64,000 bases of DNA from Poseidonibacter ostreae. GTDB taxonomy: Bacteria; Campylobacterota; Campylobacteria; Campylobacterales; Arcobacteraceae. Location: NCBI RefSeq assembly GCF_009208055.1, contig NZ_WFKI01000007.1:1-64000 (forward strand), in the 5' to 3' direction. The notes under the pieces were generated by a model. The model was not told the origin of the DNA. It saw nothing but the letters and a program-made list of their open reading frames with translations, and searched no databases. The translations under genes were made by a program, and so were the position numbers. This document shows, piece by piece, positions 16,210 through 24,828 of the stretch (positions are counted from its first letter, which is position 1; each line of letters starts with the position of its first letter).

Positions 16210-16851
16210 ATGTCAAATGTTTTCACGTATACTCGAATAAACAAAAATAATGAAAAATATACTGAGCAACAAAAAGTTATATTAGATAGTTATGTTAAAA
16301 AACATAATATAGATATTTATAAAAATATTGAGATAGATATAAGTACTCCAAGTGATGAAAAAAACATTCTAGAATTACTAAAAAATTGTGAAAAAAATAC
16401 AACAATTATAGTTTATGACTTAAATGTTTTTGGGAGAACAATTGAAACAATTTTAGAGATTGTAAAATTTCTTTTATCTAATAAAATAAGAATATTAGTA
16501 GTGAATCAAAATCTTGATTTAGTTGATGATAAAGATATGCTAACTCAAATGATTCTAGGAATGATTTCTATGACTATTGGATTAGAAAAGGATTTAATGA
16601 GTTTACGAACAAAAGAAGCATTAACAGCAAAAAAACTATCTGGTGTTGCTTTAGGTAAACCTGTTGGAACTATTCAAAAATCAAAATTTGATAAGCAAAG
16701 AGATAAAATTGAAGAGTTACTATCAGTTGGTTTATCTGTTAGAAAAATTGCAAAGCTATTAGGATATAACAATCATATTGGTTTAAATAATTATGTTAAA
16801 AAAAGGAATATTAGACAAAATTTGCCTAATACTCTTGATATTGCAAGTTAG
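16210..16851 (+). CDS. Serine recombinase-like DNA-binding protein without catalytic serine
   Basis: This 213-residue protein has a resolvase N-terminal domain (about 5-140) and a C-terminal helix-turn-helix (about 158-190, with GLSVRKIAKLLGY). In active relatives the first motif reads YxRVST and the serine attacks DNA. Here it is YTRINK, with N11 at the serine position and R9 kept. The second motif, normally SRLGR, is NVFGR (72-76), losing another arginine. E126 in GLEKDL is kept. It probably binds DNA without recombining it. AAAGGA precedes the ATG. There are no terminal repeats or integrase neighbours; it sits between housekeeping operons, so it is unlikely to be part of a mobile element. 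Confidence 0.82.
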   Translation: MSNVFTYTRINKNNEKYTEQQKVILDSYVKKHNIDIYKNIEIDISTPSDEKNILELLKNCEKNTTIIVYDLNVFGRTIETILEIVKFLLSNKIRILVVNQNLDLVDDKDMLTQMILGMISMTIGLEKDLMSLRTKEALTAKKLSGVALGKPVGTIQKSKFDKQRDKIEELLSVGLSVRKIAKLLGYNNHIGLNNYVKKRNIRQNLPNTLDIAS

Positions 16852-16946
16852 TAAAACTATATTTAAAATAGCAAGAGTAGTATGATTTATTCTTACTTCA
16901 TATAACTTATAGTAAAATACTGCCAATTTAGATATATGGAGAAAAT

Positions 16947-17393
16947 ATGAAAGTTTTATTAATTAAAGATGTTCAAGGTACTGGAAAAGCTGGTGAAGTT
17001 AAAGAAGTTAAAGATGGATATGGGAAAAACTTTCTAATTGGAAAAGGTTTAGCATTACATGCAACAAACGATGTACTAGCAAAATACAAAGCTGAGCAAA
17101 AAAGAAAAGATGCAAAAGAAGCGGAAGAATTAGCTGCTGCAAAAGAGTTAGCTGAAAAATTAAATGCTACAAAACTTACTATCAAACATAAAATTGGTGC
17201 AAATGGTCACTTAATTGGTTCTGTTACAAATAAAGAGATTTCTGAAGAGTTAAATACTCAATTCTCAATTGAAGTTGATAAAAAGAATTTATCTTTAGAT
17301 AAAAAAATTAAAGCTGAGGGTACTTTTACTGTTGATTGTAAATTAGGTCATGGCATTCATGCTGATTTAGAAGTTATAATTATTGGAGAATAA
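16947..17393 (+). CDS. rplI: 50S ribosomal protein bL9
   Basis: bL9 binds 23S rRNA at the base of the L1 stalk. The 148-residue protein has the N-terminal globular domain with VLLIKDVQGTGKAGEVKEV and GYGKNFLI, a connecting long helix rich in A, E and K (about 50-80), and the C-terminal domain with GANGHLIGSVT. A Shine-Dalgarno GGAG lies just before the ATG. It is followed by hslV after 5 nt, so rplI, hslV and hslU form one transcription unit. Confidence 0.98.
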   Translation: MKVLLIKDVQGTGKAGEVKEVKDGYGKNFLIGKGLALHATNDVLAKYKAEQKRKDAKEAEELAAAKELAEKLNATKLTIKHKIGANGHLIGSVTNKEISEELNTQFSIEVDKKNLSLDKKIKAEGTFTVDCKLGHGIHADLEVIIIGE

Positions 17394-17398
17394 GCAGA

Positions 17399-17935
17399 AT
17401 GTTTGATGCTACTACAATACTTGCTTACAAGGGCAAAAATAAAGCTGTAATTGGAGGTGACGGTCAAGTTACTTTTGGTAATACAGTTTTAAAAGGTAAT
17501 GCTACAAAAATCAGAAAACTTTACAAAGATCAAATACTTTCTGGTTTTGCAGGAAGCACTGCTGATGCTTTTAATCTTTATGATATGTTCGAAACTCATC
17601 TTGAAAGTACAAAAGGTGATTTATTAAAAGCTGTAATTGCTTTTTCTAAAGAGTGGAGAAAGGATAAAGTTTTAAGACGATTAGAAGCTATGATGATAGT
17701 TTTAAATAAAGATCATATTTTTATTTTATCTGGAAATGGTGATGTTGTTGAACCTGAAGATGGAGCTATTGCTTCAATTGGTTCTGGTGGAAACTTTGCT
17801 ATTTCTGCTGCTAGGGCTCTTGCAAAACATTCTGACTTAGATGAAGAAGATGTTGTAGAAGAGTCTTTAATGATTGCAGGTGAACTATGTATTTACACAA
17901 ATCAAAATATTAAATTATTGAAAATAGAGGACTAA
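17399..17935 (+). CDS. hslV: ATP-dependent protease peptidase subunit HslV
   Basis: HslV is the proteolytic subunit of the HslVU (ClpQY) protease. The 178-residue protein has the threonine-protease start ATTILAYKG after a short MFD(A) propeptide. T5, the first of the TT pair, would be exposed as the catalytic nucleophile after processing. The GGDGQVTFGNTVLKG segment and the IGSGGNFAISAARAL segment are typical of the family. It sits 5 nt after rplI and 6 nt before hslU. Confidence 0.98.
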   Translation: MFDATTILAYKGKNKAVIGGDGQVTFGNTVLKGNATKIRKLYKDQILSGFAGSTADAFNLYDMFETHLESTKGDLLKAVIAFSKEWRKDKVLRRLEAMMIVLNKDHIFILSGNGDVVEPEDGAIASIGSGGNFAISAARALAKHSDLDEEDVVEESLMIAGELCIYTNQNIKLLKIED

Positions 17936-17941
17936 TAAAGT

Positions 17942-19270
17942 ATGGATTTAACACCAAAGCAAATTGTTGCATACTTAGATGATTATATTATTGGACAAAC
18001 TAATGCTAAAAAAACAATTGCATTAGCTTTAAGAAATAGATATAGAAGAATGAAAGTAGAACCAGAATTACAAGAAGAGATAATGCCAAAAAATATTCTT
18101 ATGATTGGTAGTACTGGTATTGGTAAAACTGAAATTGCAAGAAGATTAGCAAAAATGATGTCATTACCATTTGTAAAAGTTGAAGCTAGTAAATATACTG
18201 AAGTTGGATTTGTAGGTCGTGATGTTGAGTCAATGATTAGAGATTTAGTATATGAATCAATAAATATTGTAACAAGAGAATATGAAGACAAAATCAAAGA
18301 TAAAATTGAAGATGAAGTTCATAAAAAAATTATAGAAATACTTGTACCTCCACTTCCACAAACTGCTACAGATAATGCAAAAGAGTCATTTATCAAAACA
18401 TATAATGTGATGGAGAAAAAACTTCTTGATGGCTCTTTAGATGATAAAAAAATTGAAATAGAAGTTTCTAAAAAAGCACATGTAGAAATTTTAGATTCTA
18501 ATATGCCAATGGATATGAGTTCAATGCAAGAAAGCTTAAATAAAATGCTTGGCGGACTTAATAAAGATAAAATTAAAAAAGAAGTTAGTATAAAAGATGC
18601 AAAGGTTTTATTAAGAGATGAAGCTAGTGAATCTTTACTTGACCAAGAAGCTATTAAAATTGAAGCTGTTAAAAGAGCTGAAAATGGTGGAATTGTATTT
18701 TTAGATGAAATTGATAAAATTGCATCTGGTAAAACTAATCAAAATCAAGATCCAAGTAAAGAGGGTGTTCAAAGAGATTTATTACCTATTGTTGAAGGTA
18801 GTACTGTTCAGACTAAATTTGGTCAAGTTAAAACTGACCATATCTTATTTATTGCAGCTGGTGCATTCCATGTTTCAAAACCAAGTGATTTATTACCAGA
18901 ATTACAAGGAAGATTTCCTTTAAGAGTTGAACTTGAATCATTAGATGAAGAATCTTTATATAAAATTTTAACTAATACAAAAAACTCTTTATTAAAACAG
19001 TATCAAGCACTATTAGCTGTTGAAGAAGTAGAATTAGAGTTTGATGATAGTGCAATTAGAGCCTTTGGAAAGTATTCTGTAACAGCAAATGAAATGACTG
19101 AAGATATAGGTGCTAGAAGATTACATACTGTAATTGAAAAAGTTATTGAAGATATCTCTTTTGAAGCGAATGAAAAAAAAGGTGAGAAAGTAATCATAAC
19201 AAAAACTTTAGTTGAAGATAAACTAGATGAGATTGTAGATAACGAAGATACAGCCAGATATATACTGTAG
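17942..19270 (+). CDS. hslU: ATPase and unfoldase subunit HslU
   Basis: HslU is the AAA+ unfoldase partner of HslV. The 442-residue protein has the N-terminal LTPKQIVAYLDDYIIGQ, Walker A GSTGIGKTEIARR (about 56-68), the pore motif in the EVGFVGRDVES region, Walker B IVFLDEIDKIA, the inserted I domain between them, and a C-terminal sensor region ending in ARYIL that docks into HslV. The length is normal. It is the last gene of the rplI-hslV-hslU unit; a 60-nt gap separates it from the next gene. Confidence 0.98.
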   Translation: MDLTPKQIVAYLDDYIIGQTNAKKTIALALRNRYRRMKVEPELQEEIMPKNILMIGSTGIGKTEIARRLAKMMSLPFVKVEASKYTEVGFVGRDVESMIRDLVYESINIVTREYEDKIKDKIEDEVHKKIIEILVPPLPQTATDNAKESFIKTYNVMEKKLLDGSLDDKKIEIEVSKKAHVEILDSNMPMDMSSMQESLNKMLGGLNKDKIKKEVSIKDAKVLLRDEASESLLDQEAIKIEAVKRAENGGIVFLDEIDKIASGKTNQNQDPSKEGVQRDLLPIVEGSTVQTKFGQVKTDHILFIAAGAFHVSKPSDLLPELQGRFPLRVELESLDEESLYKILTNTKNSLLKQYQALLAVEEVELEFDDSAIRAFGKYSVTANEMTEDIGARRLHTVIEKVIEDISFEANEKKGEKVIITKTLVEDKLDEIVDNEDTARYIL

Positions 19271-19330
19271 TTTTGAAATTAATAATCTTTTAGATAGAAT
19301 AAACTATTAAAGAAATTTAGGAGATTTTAT

Positions 19331-19636
19331 ATGAATATAATTACATTTTGTGAAATTGATGATTCATTATTTAATGATGATCATAAAGTTGAACATTTTC
19401 ATAGTGGCGTGAGTGAAAAAGCAGATATTATAATTTTGAATATTGATTCAATTTTTGAATTTGAAGAAAATAAATCTGAAGTTTGTAAAGTAAAGTCTGT
19501 TTCTGTAGCCGTTATTGATGATGAAGAAGATTATGATGCATTTAAAAACTTTGGTATTGATGCATGGATTTTAAATTCTGATTTATCTGAAATAAATGGA
19601 TTATTAAACTTACTTGAAAAAAGGTTTTTAGTATAA
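19331..19636 (+). CDS. Small receiver-like protein of unknown function
   Basis: I do not recognise this 101-residue protein. Its pattern of alternating hydrophobic strands (IITFCEI, DIIILNID, VSVAVIDD) and the segment FKNFGIDAWILNSD recall the second half of a CheY-type receiver, where GAxxYIxKP is usual. The lysine is missing and the phosphoacceptor is doubtful, so it would be a degenerate receiver at best. GGAG precedes the ATG. Its TAA stop shares bases with the apparent ATA start of tatD, which points to coupled expression. Confidence 0.7.
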   Translation: MNIITFCEIDDSLFNDDHKVEHFHSGVSEKADIIILNIDSIFEFEENKSEVCKVKSVSVAVIDDEEDYDAFKNFGIDAWILNSDLSEINGLLNLLEKRFLV

Positions 19637-20421
19637 TTATAGATACACATTGTCATTTAGACAACAAACAATATTATGAAGATGTTGATGCAGTAATTAA
19701 AAATGCCTTAGATCATAATGTAAAAGGCTTTTTAATTCCTGGTGCTGATTTTAATGATCTTCCACAAGCTATTAAGCTTGCTGAAAAATATGATGAAGTA
19801 TTTTTTGCTGTTGGAATTCATCCTTATGATATTCATATGTATGATGAAAAAGTTTTAGAAGAGTATATTAATCATCCTAAATGTATTGCCGTAGGTGAGT
19901 GTGGTTTAGATTATTTTAGACTTCCTGAAGATGAAGAAGAAAAAAAAGCTAATATCGCAAAACAAAAAGAAGTTTTCATAGCTCAAATAGAGTTTGCTAA
20001 AAAAGTAAATAAACCTTTAATTGTTCACGTTCGAGAAGCTTCAAATGATTCAAAGCAGATATTAATTGATTATGATACAAAGCAAGTAGGTGGAGTACTT
20101 CACTGTTATAATGCAAGTGAGCATTTACTACCACTAGCTGAGCATAATTTTTACTTTGGAATAGGTGGTGTTTTAACTTTTAAAAATGCTAAAAAACTAA
20201 TAGAGGTTTTACCTAAAATCCCAAAAGATAAACTAATTATAGAAACAGATGGACCTTATTTAACTCCTCATCCTTTTAGAGGAAAAAGAAATGAACCTTA
20301 CTATACAGTTTTTGTAGCTGATAAAATGGCTGAATTATTAGAAATGACTAGAGAAGAGATTGATAATCTTACTACAAAAAATGCTATTAAATTATTTAAA
20401 GAGTTTTCTAGCCTATCTTAA
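19633..20421 (+). CDS. tatD: TatD-family metal-dependent hydrolase with apparent ATA start
   Basis: TatD proteins are TIM-barrel metal-dependent deoxyribonucleases or hydrolases with roles in DNA and protein quality control. The frame beginning ATA at 19633 gives IIDTHCHLD, the family's exact N-terminus with its metal-binding HxH. It continues through VGIHPYD, GECGLDYF, HVREA, HCYNA and TDGPYL, for 262 residues, the usual length. No ATG, GTG or TTG exists between the upstream in-frame stop (19615) and this motif. The next ATG, at 19837, would delete the metal site. ATA overlaps the previous gene's stop (ATAA), with AAAAGG eight nt upstream. The start is inferred but strongly constrained. Confidence 0.9.
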   Translation: MIIDTHCHLDNKQYYEDVDAVIKNALDHNVKGFLIPGADFNDLPQAIKLAEKYDEVFFAVGIHPYDIHMYDEKVLEEYINHPKCIAVGECGLDYFRLPEDEEEKKANIAKQKEVFIAQIEFAKKVNKPLIVHVREASNDSKQILIDYDTKQVGGVLHCYNASEHLLPLAEHNFYFGIGGVLTFKNAKKLIEVLPKIPKDKLIIETDGPYLTPHPFRGKRNEPYYTVFVADKMAELLEMTREEIDNLTTKNAIKLFKEFSSLS

Positions 20422-20456
20422 AAAGGATATCTAGTAATACTAAAATAGGATGTTAT

Positions 20457-21842
20457 TTGAATAAGATATTATTAATTATATTTTTATCTCTTAGCTCCTT
20501 TTCTTTTAATTTAAGTGCAGTTGCATTTACAAAAAAAGATTATCAGGTTTTAAAAGATTTAGATATAGAAAAATCTTTTGTACATGATGAACATCTTCAA
20601 GATTTATATAATGAACTATCAAATAAAAACCATTTATATATATACAAAAGAAATTTAAAAAAATCATCAATCTATATTTCAAAAATAAAAGAAGTTTTAA
20701 ATCAAGAGGGTTTACCCTCAAGCTTTTTATACTTATCAATGGCAGAATCAAATTTTAGAGTTGATGCTAAATCTTCAACAAATGCTCTTGGCTTATGGCA
20801 ATTTATGCCTCAAACTGCGAAAATATATAATTTGAGAAATGATGAATATGTTGATGAGCGATTAGATTTTATTAAATCAACACATGCAGCTTCAAAATAT
20901 TTAGGAGCACATTATAAGAGATTTGGTAAATGGTATTTAGCAATTTTGGCATATAATTGTGGTGAGGGTAGAGTAATTGAAGCACTTACAAGAGCTAGTA
21001 TTGATAAATATATAGAACGTTATCCTGATAAAAAAAACTCTTTAAAAATTAAAGAGTACAGAAATATTATCAAAGAGTATTTACGAACTAAAAAAAATTT
21101 TTATAAAATCAACAATATCTATAAAGATTTAGGAGATTTAAATATTCATGTAACTGCACGAGATCTTTTAAAAATACAAGAAAAATTAGATAGACAATAC
21201 TTACCAAGAGAAAGTCGTATTTACTTAAGAAAAATTGTAGTTTTAGCAATGATAGCTAATAGAAACTTTTTAAAAAAAGGTTATATTTTTGATAGAGATA
21301 TAAACTCTACAATTACAACTGTAAAATTAAAAGGTGGATTACACTTAAGAAGTATTTCAAAAGTATTAAATATGAAATATAGTACTTTATCAAAAATGAA
21401 TTTGCATATAAAACAGCAGATTTTGCCTTTTGATGTAAAAAGTTATGATGTTAATATTCCTTATTCTAAATTAGGTATTTATAGTAAAAATAAAAATAAA
21501 ATAAAAAATGAATCTTTTGTAATTTATAGAGTAAAAAAAGGTGATACTTTATCAAGTATTGCATATAAATATAAAGTAAAATATAGTTTAATAAAAAAGT
21601 TTAATGAATTGAAATCAAATCGTTTATCTTTAAAACAAAAACTTGTTATTCCTGTTATTAAAAATAAGTCAAAAAACACAAGAAGAAAAATAGCAAATAA
21701 GAGATTGTATAAAGTAAAAAAAGGCGATTCTTTAAGTACAATTGCACATAAATTTAATATTAGTGTAAAAAAAATAAAAAAAGACAATAGTCTAAAATCA
21801 AATAAAATAAAAATTGGAGATAAAATTGCAATATATAAATAA
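20457..21842 (+). CDS. mltD: MltD-like lytic murein transglycosylase with two LysM domains
   Basis: This 461-residue exported enzyme should cleave peptidoglycan glycan strands. It has a signal peptide (1-23), an SLT domain (about 75-200) with the catalytic glutamate E97 in MAESNF and the LGLWQFMPQTA and AYNCGEG motifs, and two C-terminal LysM peptidoglycan-binding repeats (about 357-400 and 418-460). Translation starts at TTG 20457, six nt after AGGA. The 3' end overlaps the rlpA start by 17 nt, so the two cell-wall enzymes are likely coupled. Confidence 0.93.
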   Translation: MNKILLIIFLSLSSFSFNLSAVAFTKKDYQVLKDLDIEKSFVHDEHLQDLYNELSNKNHLYIYKRNLKKSSIYISKIKEVLNQEGLPSSFLYLSMAESNFRVDAKSSTNALGLWQFMPQTAKIYNLRNDEYVDERLDFIKSTHAASKYLGAHYKRFGKWYLAILAYNCGEGRVIEALTRASIDKYIERYPDKKNSLKIKEYRNIIKEYLRTKKNFYKINNIYKDLGDLNIHVTARDLLKIQEKLDRQYLPRESRIYLRKIVVLAMIANRNFLKKGYIFDRDINSTITTVKLKGGLHLRSISKVLNMKYSTLSKMNLHIKQQILPFDVKSYDVNIPYSKLGIYSKNKNKIKNESFVIYRVKKGDTLSSIAYKYKVKYSLIKKFNELKSNRLSLKQKLVIPVIKNKSKNTRRKIANKRLYKVKKGDSLSTIAHKFNISVKKIKKDNSLKSNKIKIGDKIAIYK

Positions 21843-22722
21843 ATTTTTAAAATACGGAACAATAACTAGTTTAGTAATAGTAGCATTTTTAATAACAGGT
21901 TGTTCATCAAAAAAATATAAAGTAAGCTCTTCTGATATAAATAAGATATATAAAAATACATCAAATAGTAAAATTAGAAATTCAAAAGCAATGCATAGAG
22001 CAACACTTCGTCCTTATACAGTATTTGGAGAGAGATATTATCCTTTTATAGCAAACGTAAATGATGAGTTTACAGGAATTGCATCTTGGTATGGGCCAAA
22101 TTTTCATGCTAAAAAGACTTCAAATGGTGAAACTTATGATATGTATGCATTAACTGCTGCACATAAGACTCTGCCTATGAATACAGTTGTAAGAGTTGAT
22201 AATCTTGAAAATGGTAAGAATGTAGTTGTACGAATTAATGATAGAGGACCTTTTGTTGATGGAAGAATTATTGATTTATCAAATACAGCTGCACATGCAA
22301 TTGATATGGTAAGAAAAGGTACTGCAAGGGTAAAAATAACTGTTTTAGGATATAATGGCGAAATACAAAATTATAATGCTCCTATTAAGCAAGCATATAA
22401 AGCACCTATTGTTCCTAAGAAAGTAGTTCCAGTAGTTAATCCAATTACTCCTGTTTCTTCAATGGCAATAGAAGAGAAAACTATAATTCATGATAATTAT
22501 AATTTACAAGTTGGTGCTTTTTCTAAACTTGAGGGTGCATTACAAACAAAAAGAAAATATGAAACAATGTTAAATAATCAATATAAAATTGATATTGTAA
22601 AAGTAGTTTCTAATGATAGATTTTTACATAAAGTTTTAATTAGAGGTTTTAATTCACAAAATCAAGCACAAATATTTAAAGATTCAAATGGCTTAAATAG
22701 TGCAATTATAATAAGAAAATAG
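21826..22722 (+). CDS. rlpA: RlpA-family septal ring lytic transglycosylase lipoprotein
   Basis: RlpA is an outer-membrane lipoprotein that acts on denuded glycan strands at the septum. The protein has a lipobox, LITGC, after a hydrophobic segment, a double-psi beta-barrel domain with GIASWYGPNFHAKKTSNGE and RINDRGPFVDGRIIDLS, and a C-terminal SPOR domain (about the last 75 residues, beginning NLQVGAF) that targets denuded peptidoglycan. I choose TTG 21826 as the start (298 residues) because GGAG lies six nt upstream; TTG 21814 would add four residues. It overlaps mltD by 17 nt. Confidence 0.93.
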   Translation: MQYINKFLKYGTITSLVIVAFLITGCSSKKYKVSSSDINKIYKNTSNSKIRNSKAMHRATLRPYTVFGERYYPFIANVNDEFTGIASWYGPNFHAKKTSNGETYDMYALTAAHKTLPMNTVVRVDNLENGKNVVVRINDRGPFVDGRIIDLSNTAAHAIDMVRKGTARVKITVLGYNGEIQNYNAPIKQAYKAPIVPKKVVPVVNPITPVSSMAIEEKTIIHDNYNLQVGAFSKLEGALQTKRKYETMLNNQYKIDIVKVVSNDRFLHKVLIRGFNSQNQAQIFKDSNGLNSAIIIRK

Positions 22723-22730
22723 GGTTAAGA

Positions 22731-23303
22731 ATGGTAGAACAAAATAGAAAAACAAAAGAAACAGATATTAAATGTAAACTAGATGTAAATGGTAGTGGAA
22801 AGTCTAATATTAATACTGGTGTAGGTTTTTTTGACCATATGTTAGAAGCTTTATCAAAACATAGTGGAATTGATATCGATTTATCTTGTGATGGGGATTT
22901 ACATATTGATGCACACCACACAGTTGAAGATTGTGGAATTGTTTTAGGAAAAGCCTTAAAACAAGAAATATTTCCTATTGAAGCAGTTGAAAGATATGGA
23001 AATGCAACCGTTGTAATGGATGAAGCAGCAACTACTTGTGCCTTAGATTTATCAAATAGACCTTATTTAGTTTATGAAGTAAATGTAAGTGGAAAAGTTG
23101 GAGATTTTGATGTTGAATTAGCTGAAGAGTTTTTTCACGCCTTAAGTGGAAATGCTGGATTAACTGTTCATATTATTCAAGATAGAGGAAGAAATAAACA
23201 CCATATTTTAGAAGCAAGTTTTAAAGCCTTTGCTGTGGCCTTACGTCGAGCACTAGTTAAAAATGAAAGATTAGGAATTCCTAGTACAAAGGGTGTTTTA
23301 TGA
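22731..23303 (+). CDS. hisB: Imidazoleglycerol-phosphate dehydratase
   Basis: HisB (dehydratase-only form, 190 residues) catalyses the sixth step of histidine synthesis. The manganese-binding histidine clusters are visible: GFFDHMLEALSKHSG, DAHHTVEDCGIVLG, and GRNKHHILEASFKAFA. No HisB phosphatase domain is fused, as is usual outside enterobacteria. The gene is 8 nt after rlpA and its TGA overlaps the kdsC ATG, so it is placed inside an envelope operon, not a his operon. Confidence 0.98.
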   Translation: MVEQNRKTKETDIKCKLDVNGSGKSNINTGVGFFDHMLEALSKHSGIDIDLSCDGDLHIDAHHTVEDCGIVLGKALKQEIFPIEAVERYGNATVVMDEAATTCALDLSNRPYLVYEVNVSGKVGDFDVELAEEFFHALSGNAGLTVHIIQDRGRNKHHILEASFKAFAVALRRALVKNERLGIPSTKGVL

Positions 23304-23797
23304 TTGAACTTATTGTATTAGATGTTGATGGTACATTAACAAATGGACAAATAACATATACTAATTCAGGAGATGAGTTAAAATCTTTTGATGTAGCAGA
23401 TGGTTTAGCAGTAGCAACTTGGACAAAAAAGCTTGGAAAAAAAGCTGCTATTATTACAGGAAGAAACTCTTTAATTGTTGAACGTCGTGCTAAAGATTTA
23501 AAAATAGAACACTTACATCAAGGAATTCATAATAAAGATGAAGTCTTACAAAAAATTCTTGATGATGAGGGACTTTCATGGAATCAAGTTGCAGCAATTG
23601 GTGATGATTTAAATGACTATAAAATGCTCAAAAAAGCAGGACTTTCATTTACTCCTTTAAATGGAACACAATACTTAAAAGATTTTGTACATGTAGTTTG
23701 TAAAAATCAAGGTGGTAGTGGAGCTGTTAGAGAAATGATTGAGCATATTTGTAAAGAAGATGGACTTGAAGAGGATTTTTTAAACGCATGGATATAA
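23300..23797 (+). CDS. kdsC: KDO-8-phosphate phosphatase
   Basis: KdsC removes phosphate from KDO-8-phosphate in lipopolysaccharide core synthesis. The 165-residue HAD protein has LDVDGTLTNG (motif I), the ITGRNS motif II region with a tetramer-type short cap, and GDDLND (metal-binding motif). It starts with ATGA overlap at the hisB stop and overlaps lptC by 10 nt, matching the common kdsC-lptC-lptA order. Confidence 0.96.
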   Translation: MIELIVLDVDGTLTNGQITYTNSGDELKSFDVADGLAVATWTKKLGKKAAIITGRNSLIVERRAKDLKIEHLHQGIHNKDEVLQKILDDEGLSWNQVAAIGDDLNDYKMLKKAGLSFTPLNGTQYLKDFVHVVCKNQGGSGAVREMIEHICKEDGLEEDFLNAWI

Positions 23798-24321
23798 AGT
23801 TTTTTAATTATTCATTATTGCTTTTAGCTGTTGGAGCATATTTTATTCCAGTTGATAATGTAGCTAAGAATAGTGATATTAAAGATATTCCCTTAGTAAT
23901 ATTTGAAAAGCCATTAATGTATACATTAAATGATAAAAACTTATCAAGAGTAGTTGATGCAAGTCATGCAGTAAGATATAAATCAAGAGATGAAATGTAT
24001 GATGCTAATATTCTTTTGAAAAATAATTTAGAAGAAAAAGATTATAAAGTTGAAACTTTAAAGGCTCAAGTTATTATAAAAAAAGGTGATGATTTAACAT
24101 TACGAAAAGATGTTAAATATAATAGAGATGATTTTATAAATCTAAATACTGACGCCTTAGATTATAATATAATAACAAAAGTAGCAAAAAATAGTGTGCC
24201 TTATGATGGGTATTATTATAACAATACTATAAAAGGCACAAACTTATATTTAGATGGAACAAAAAATTATATGAAATCTAATAAAGTTCATTTTGAAGTA
24301 GAAGTAAAAAATAAAAAATAA
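23788..24321 (+). CDS. lptC: LPS export protein LptC
   Basis: LptC is the single-pass inner-membrane component that links the LPS flippase-extractor LptBFG to LptA. The 177-residue protein has one N-terminal membrane helix (about 6-20) and a periplasmic beta-jellyroll-like domain with repeated strands, and weak sequence identity typical of this family. The call rests partly on its location between kdsC and lptA, overlapping kdsC by 10 nt and preceding lptA by 9 nt. Confidence 0.85.
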   Translation: MDIKFFNYSLLLLAVGAYFIPVDNVAKNSDIKDIPLVIFEKPLMYTLNDKNLSRVVDASHAVRYKSRDEMYDANILLKNNLEEKDYKVETLKAQVIIKKGDDLTLRKDVKYNRDDFINLNTDALDYNIITKVAKNSVPYDGYYYNNTIKGTNLYLDGTKNYMKSNKVHFEVEVKNKK

Positions 24322-24330
24322 AGGTAAACA

Positions 24331-24816
24331 ATGAAGTTTTTAGCAGGTTTATTAGTATGTTCAACACTTTTATTAGCACAAACACAACAGCTTATAATTG
24401 ATGCACAAAATTTTGAAGCAAATGATAAAAAAGGTATTTCAACTTTTACAGGAAATGTTAAAATACAAATGGGAAAAGATAGATTAAATGCCCAAAAAGT
24501 AGATATATATTTTGTTACTAAGAAAGGAAGTACAGGAAAGGTTCCTTCAAAATATATAGCAACAGGAAAAGTAGATTTTGAAATTGTAACAGATGTAAAA
24601 CATTATGCGGGAAAAGGAGATAAAGTTATATATTCTCCAATAAAGCAAGAGTATACAATACTTGGAAATGGCTTTTTACAAGAAAAAAATGATGATAAAA
24701 AGATTTATGGTGAAAAGATTTATGTAAATCAATTATCAGGTGAAGCAAAAGTAAATGGAAGTGGTAATAAACCAGTAAGATTTATTATAAATATTGAGCG
24801 TGGCTCACAAAAGTAA
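24331..24816 (+). CDS. lptA: LPS transport periplasmic protein LptA
   Basis: LptA forms the periplasmic bridge that carries lipopolysaccharide to the outer membrane. A signal peptide (about 1-16, MKFLAGLLVCSTLLLA) is followed by an OstA-type jellyroll: LIIDAQNFEANDKKGISTF is the characteristic first repeat, followed by IQMGKDRLNAQKVDIYF. The 161-residue length is normal. It follows lptC by 9 nt and precedes ysxC by 12 nt. Confidence 0.94.
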   Translation: MKFLAGLLVCSTLLLAQTQQLIIDAQNFEANDKKGISTFTGNVKIQMGKDRLNAQKVDIYFVTKKGSTGKVPSKYIATGKVDFEIVTDVKHYAGKGDKVIYSPIKQEYTILGNGFLQEKNDDKKIYGEKIYVNQLSGEAKVNGSGNKPVRFIINIERGSQK

Positions 24817-24828
24817 GGAAAATATTAA

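Noticed and set aside
16210..16851. Serine recombinase as evidence of a mobile element
   Set aside because: No transposase, integrase, terminal repeats or target duplications are visible, flanking genes are core housekeeping, and the catalytic serine is missing.
17399..17420. HslV N-terminus starting MFDATT as a possible wrong start
   Set aside because: The catalytic threonine pair is preserved after a short propeptide, which is compatible with processing and known variation; no better start exists between rplI and this point.
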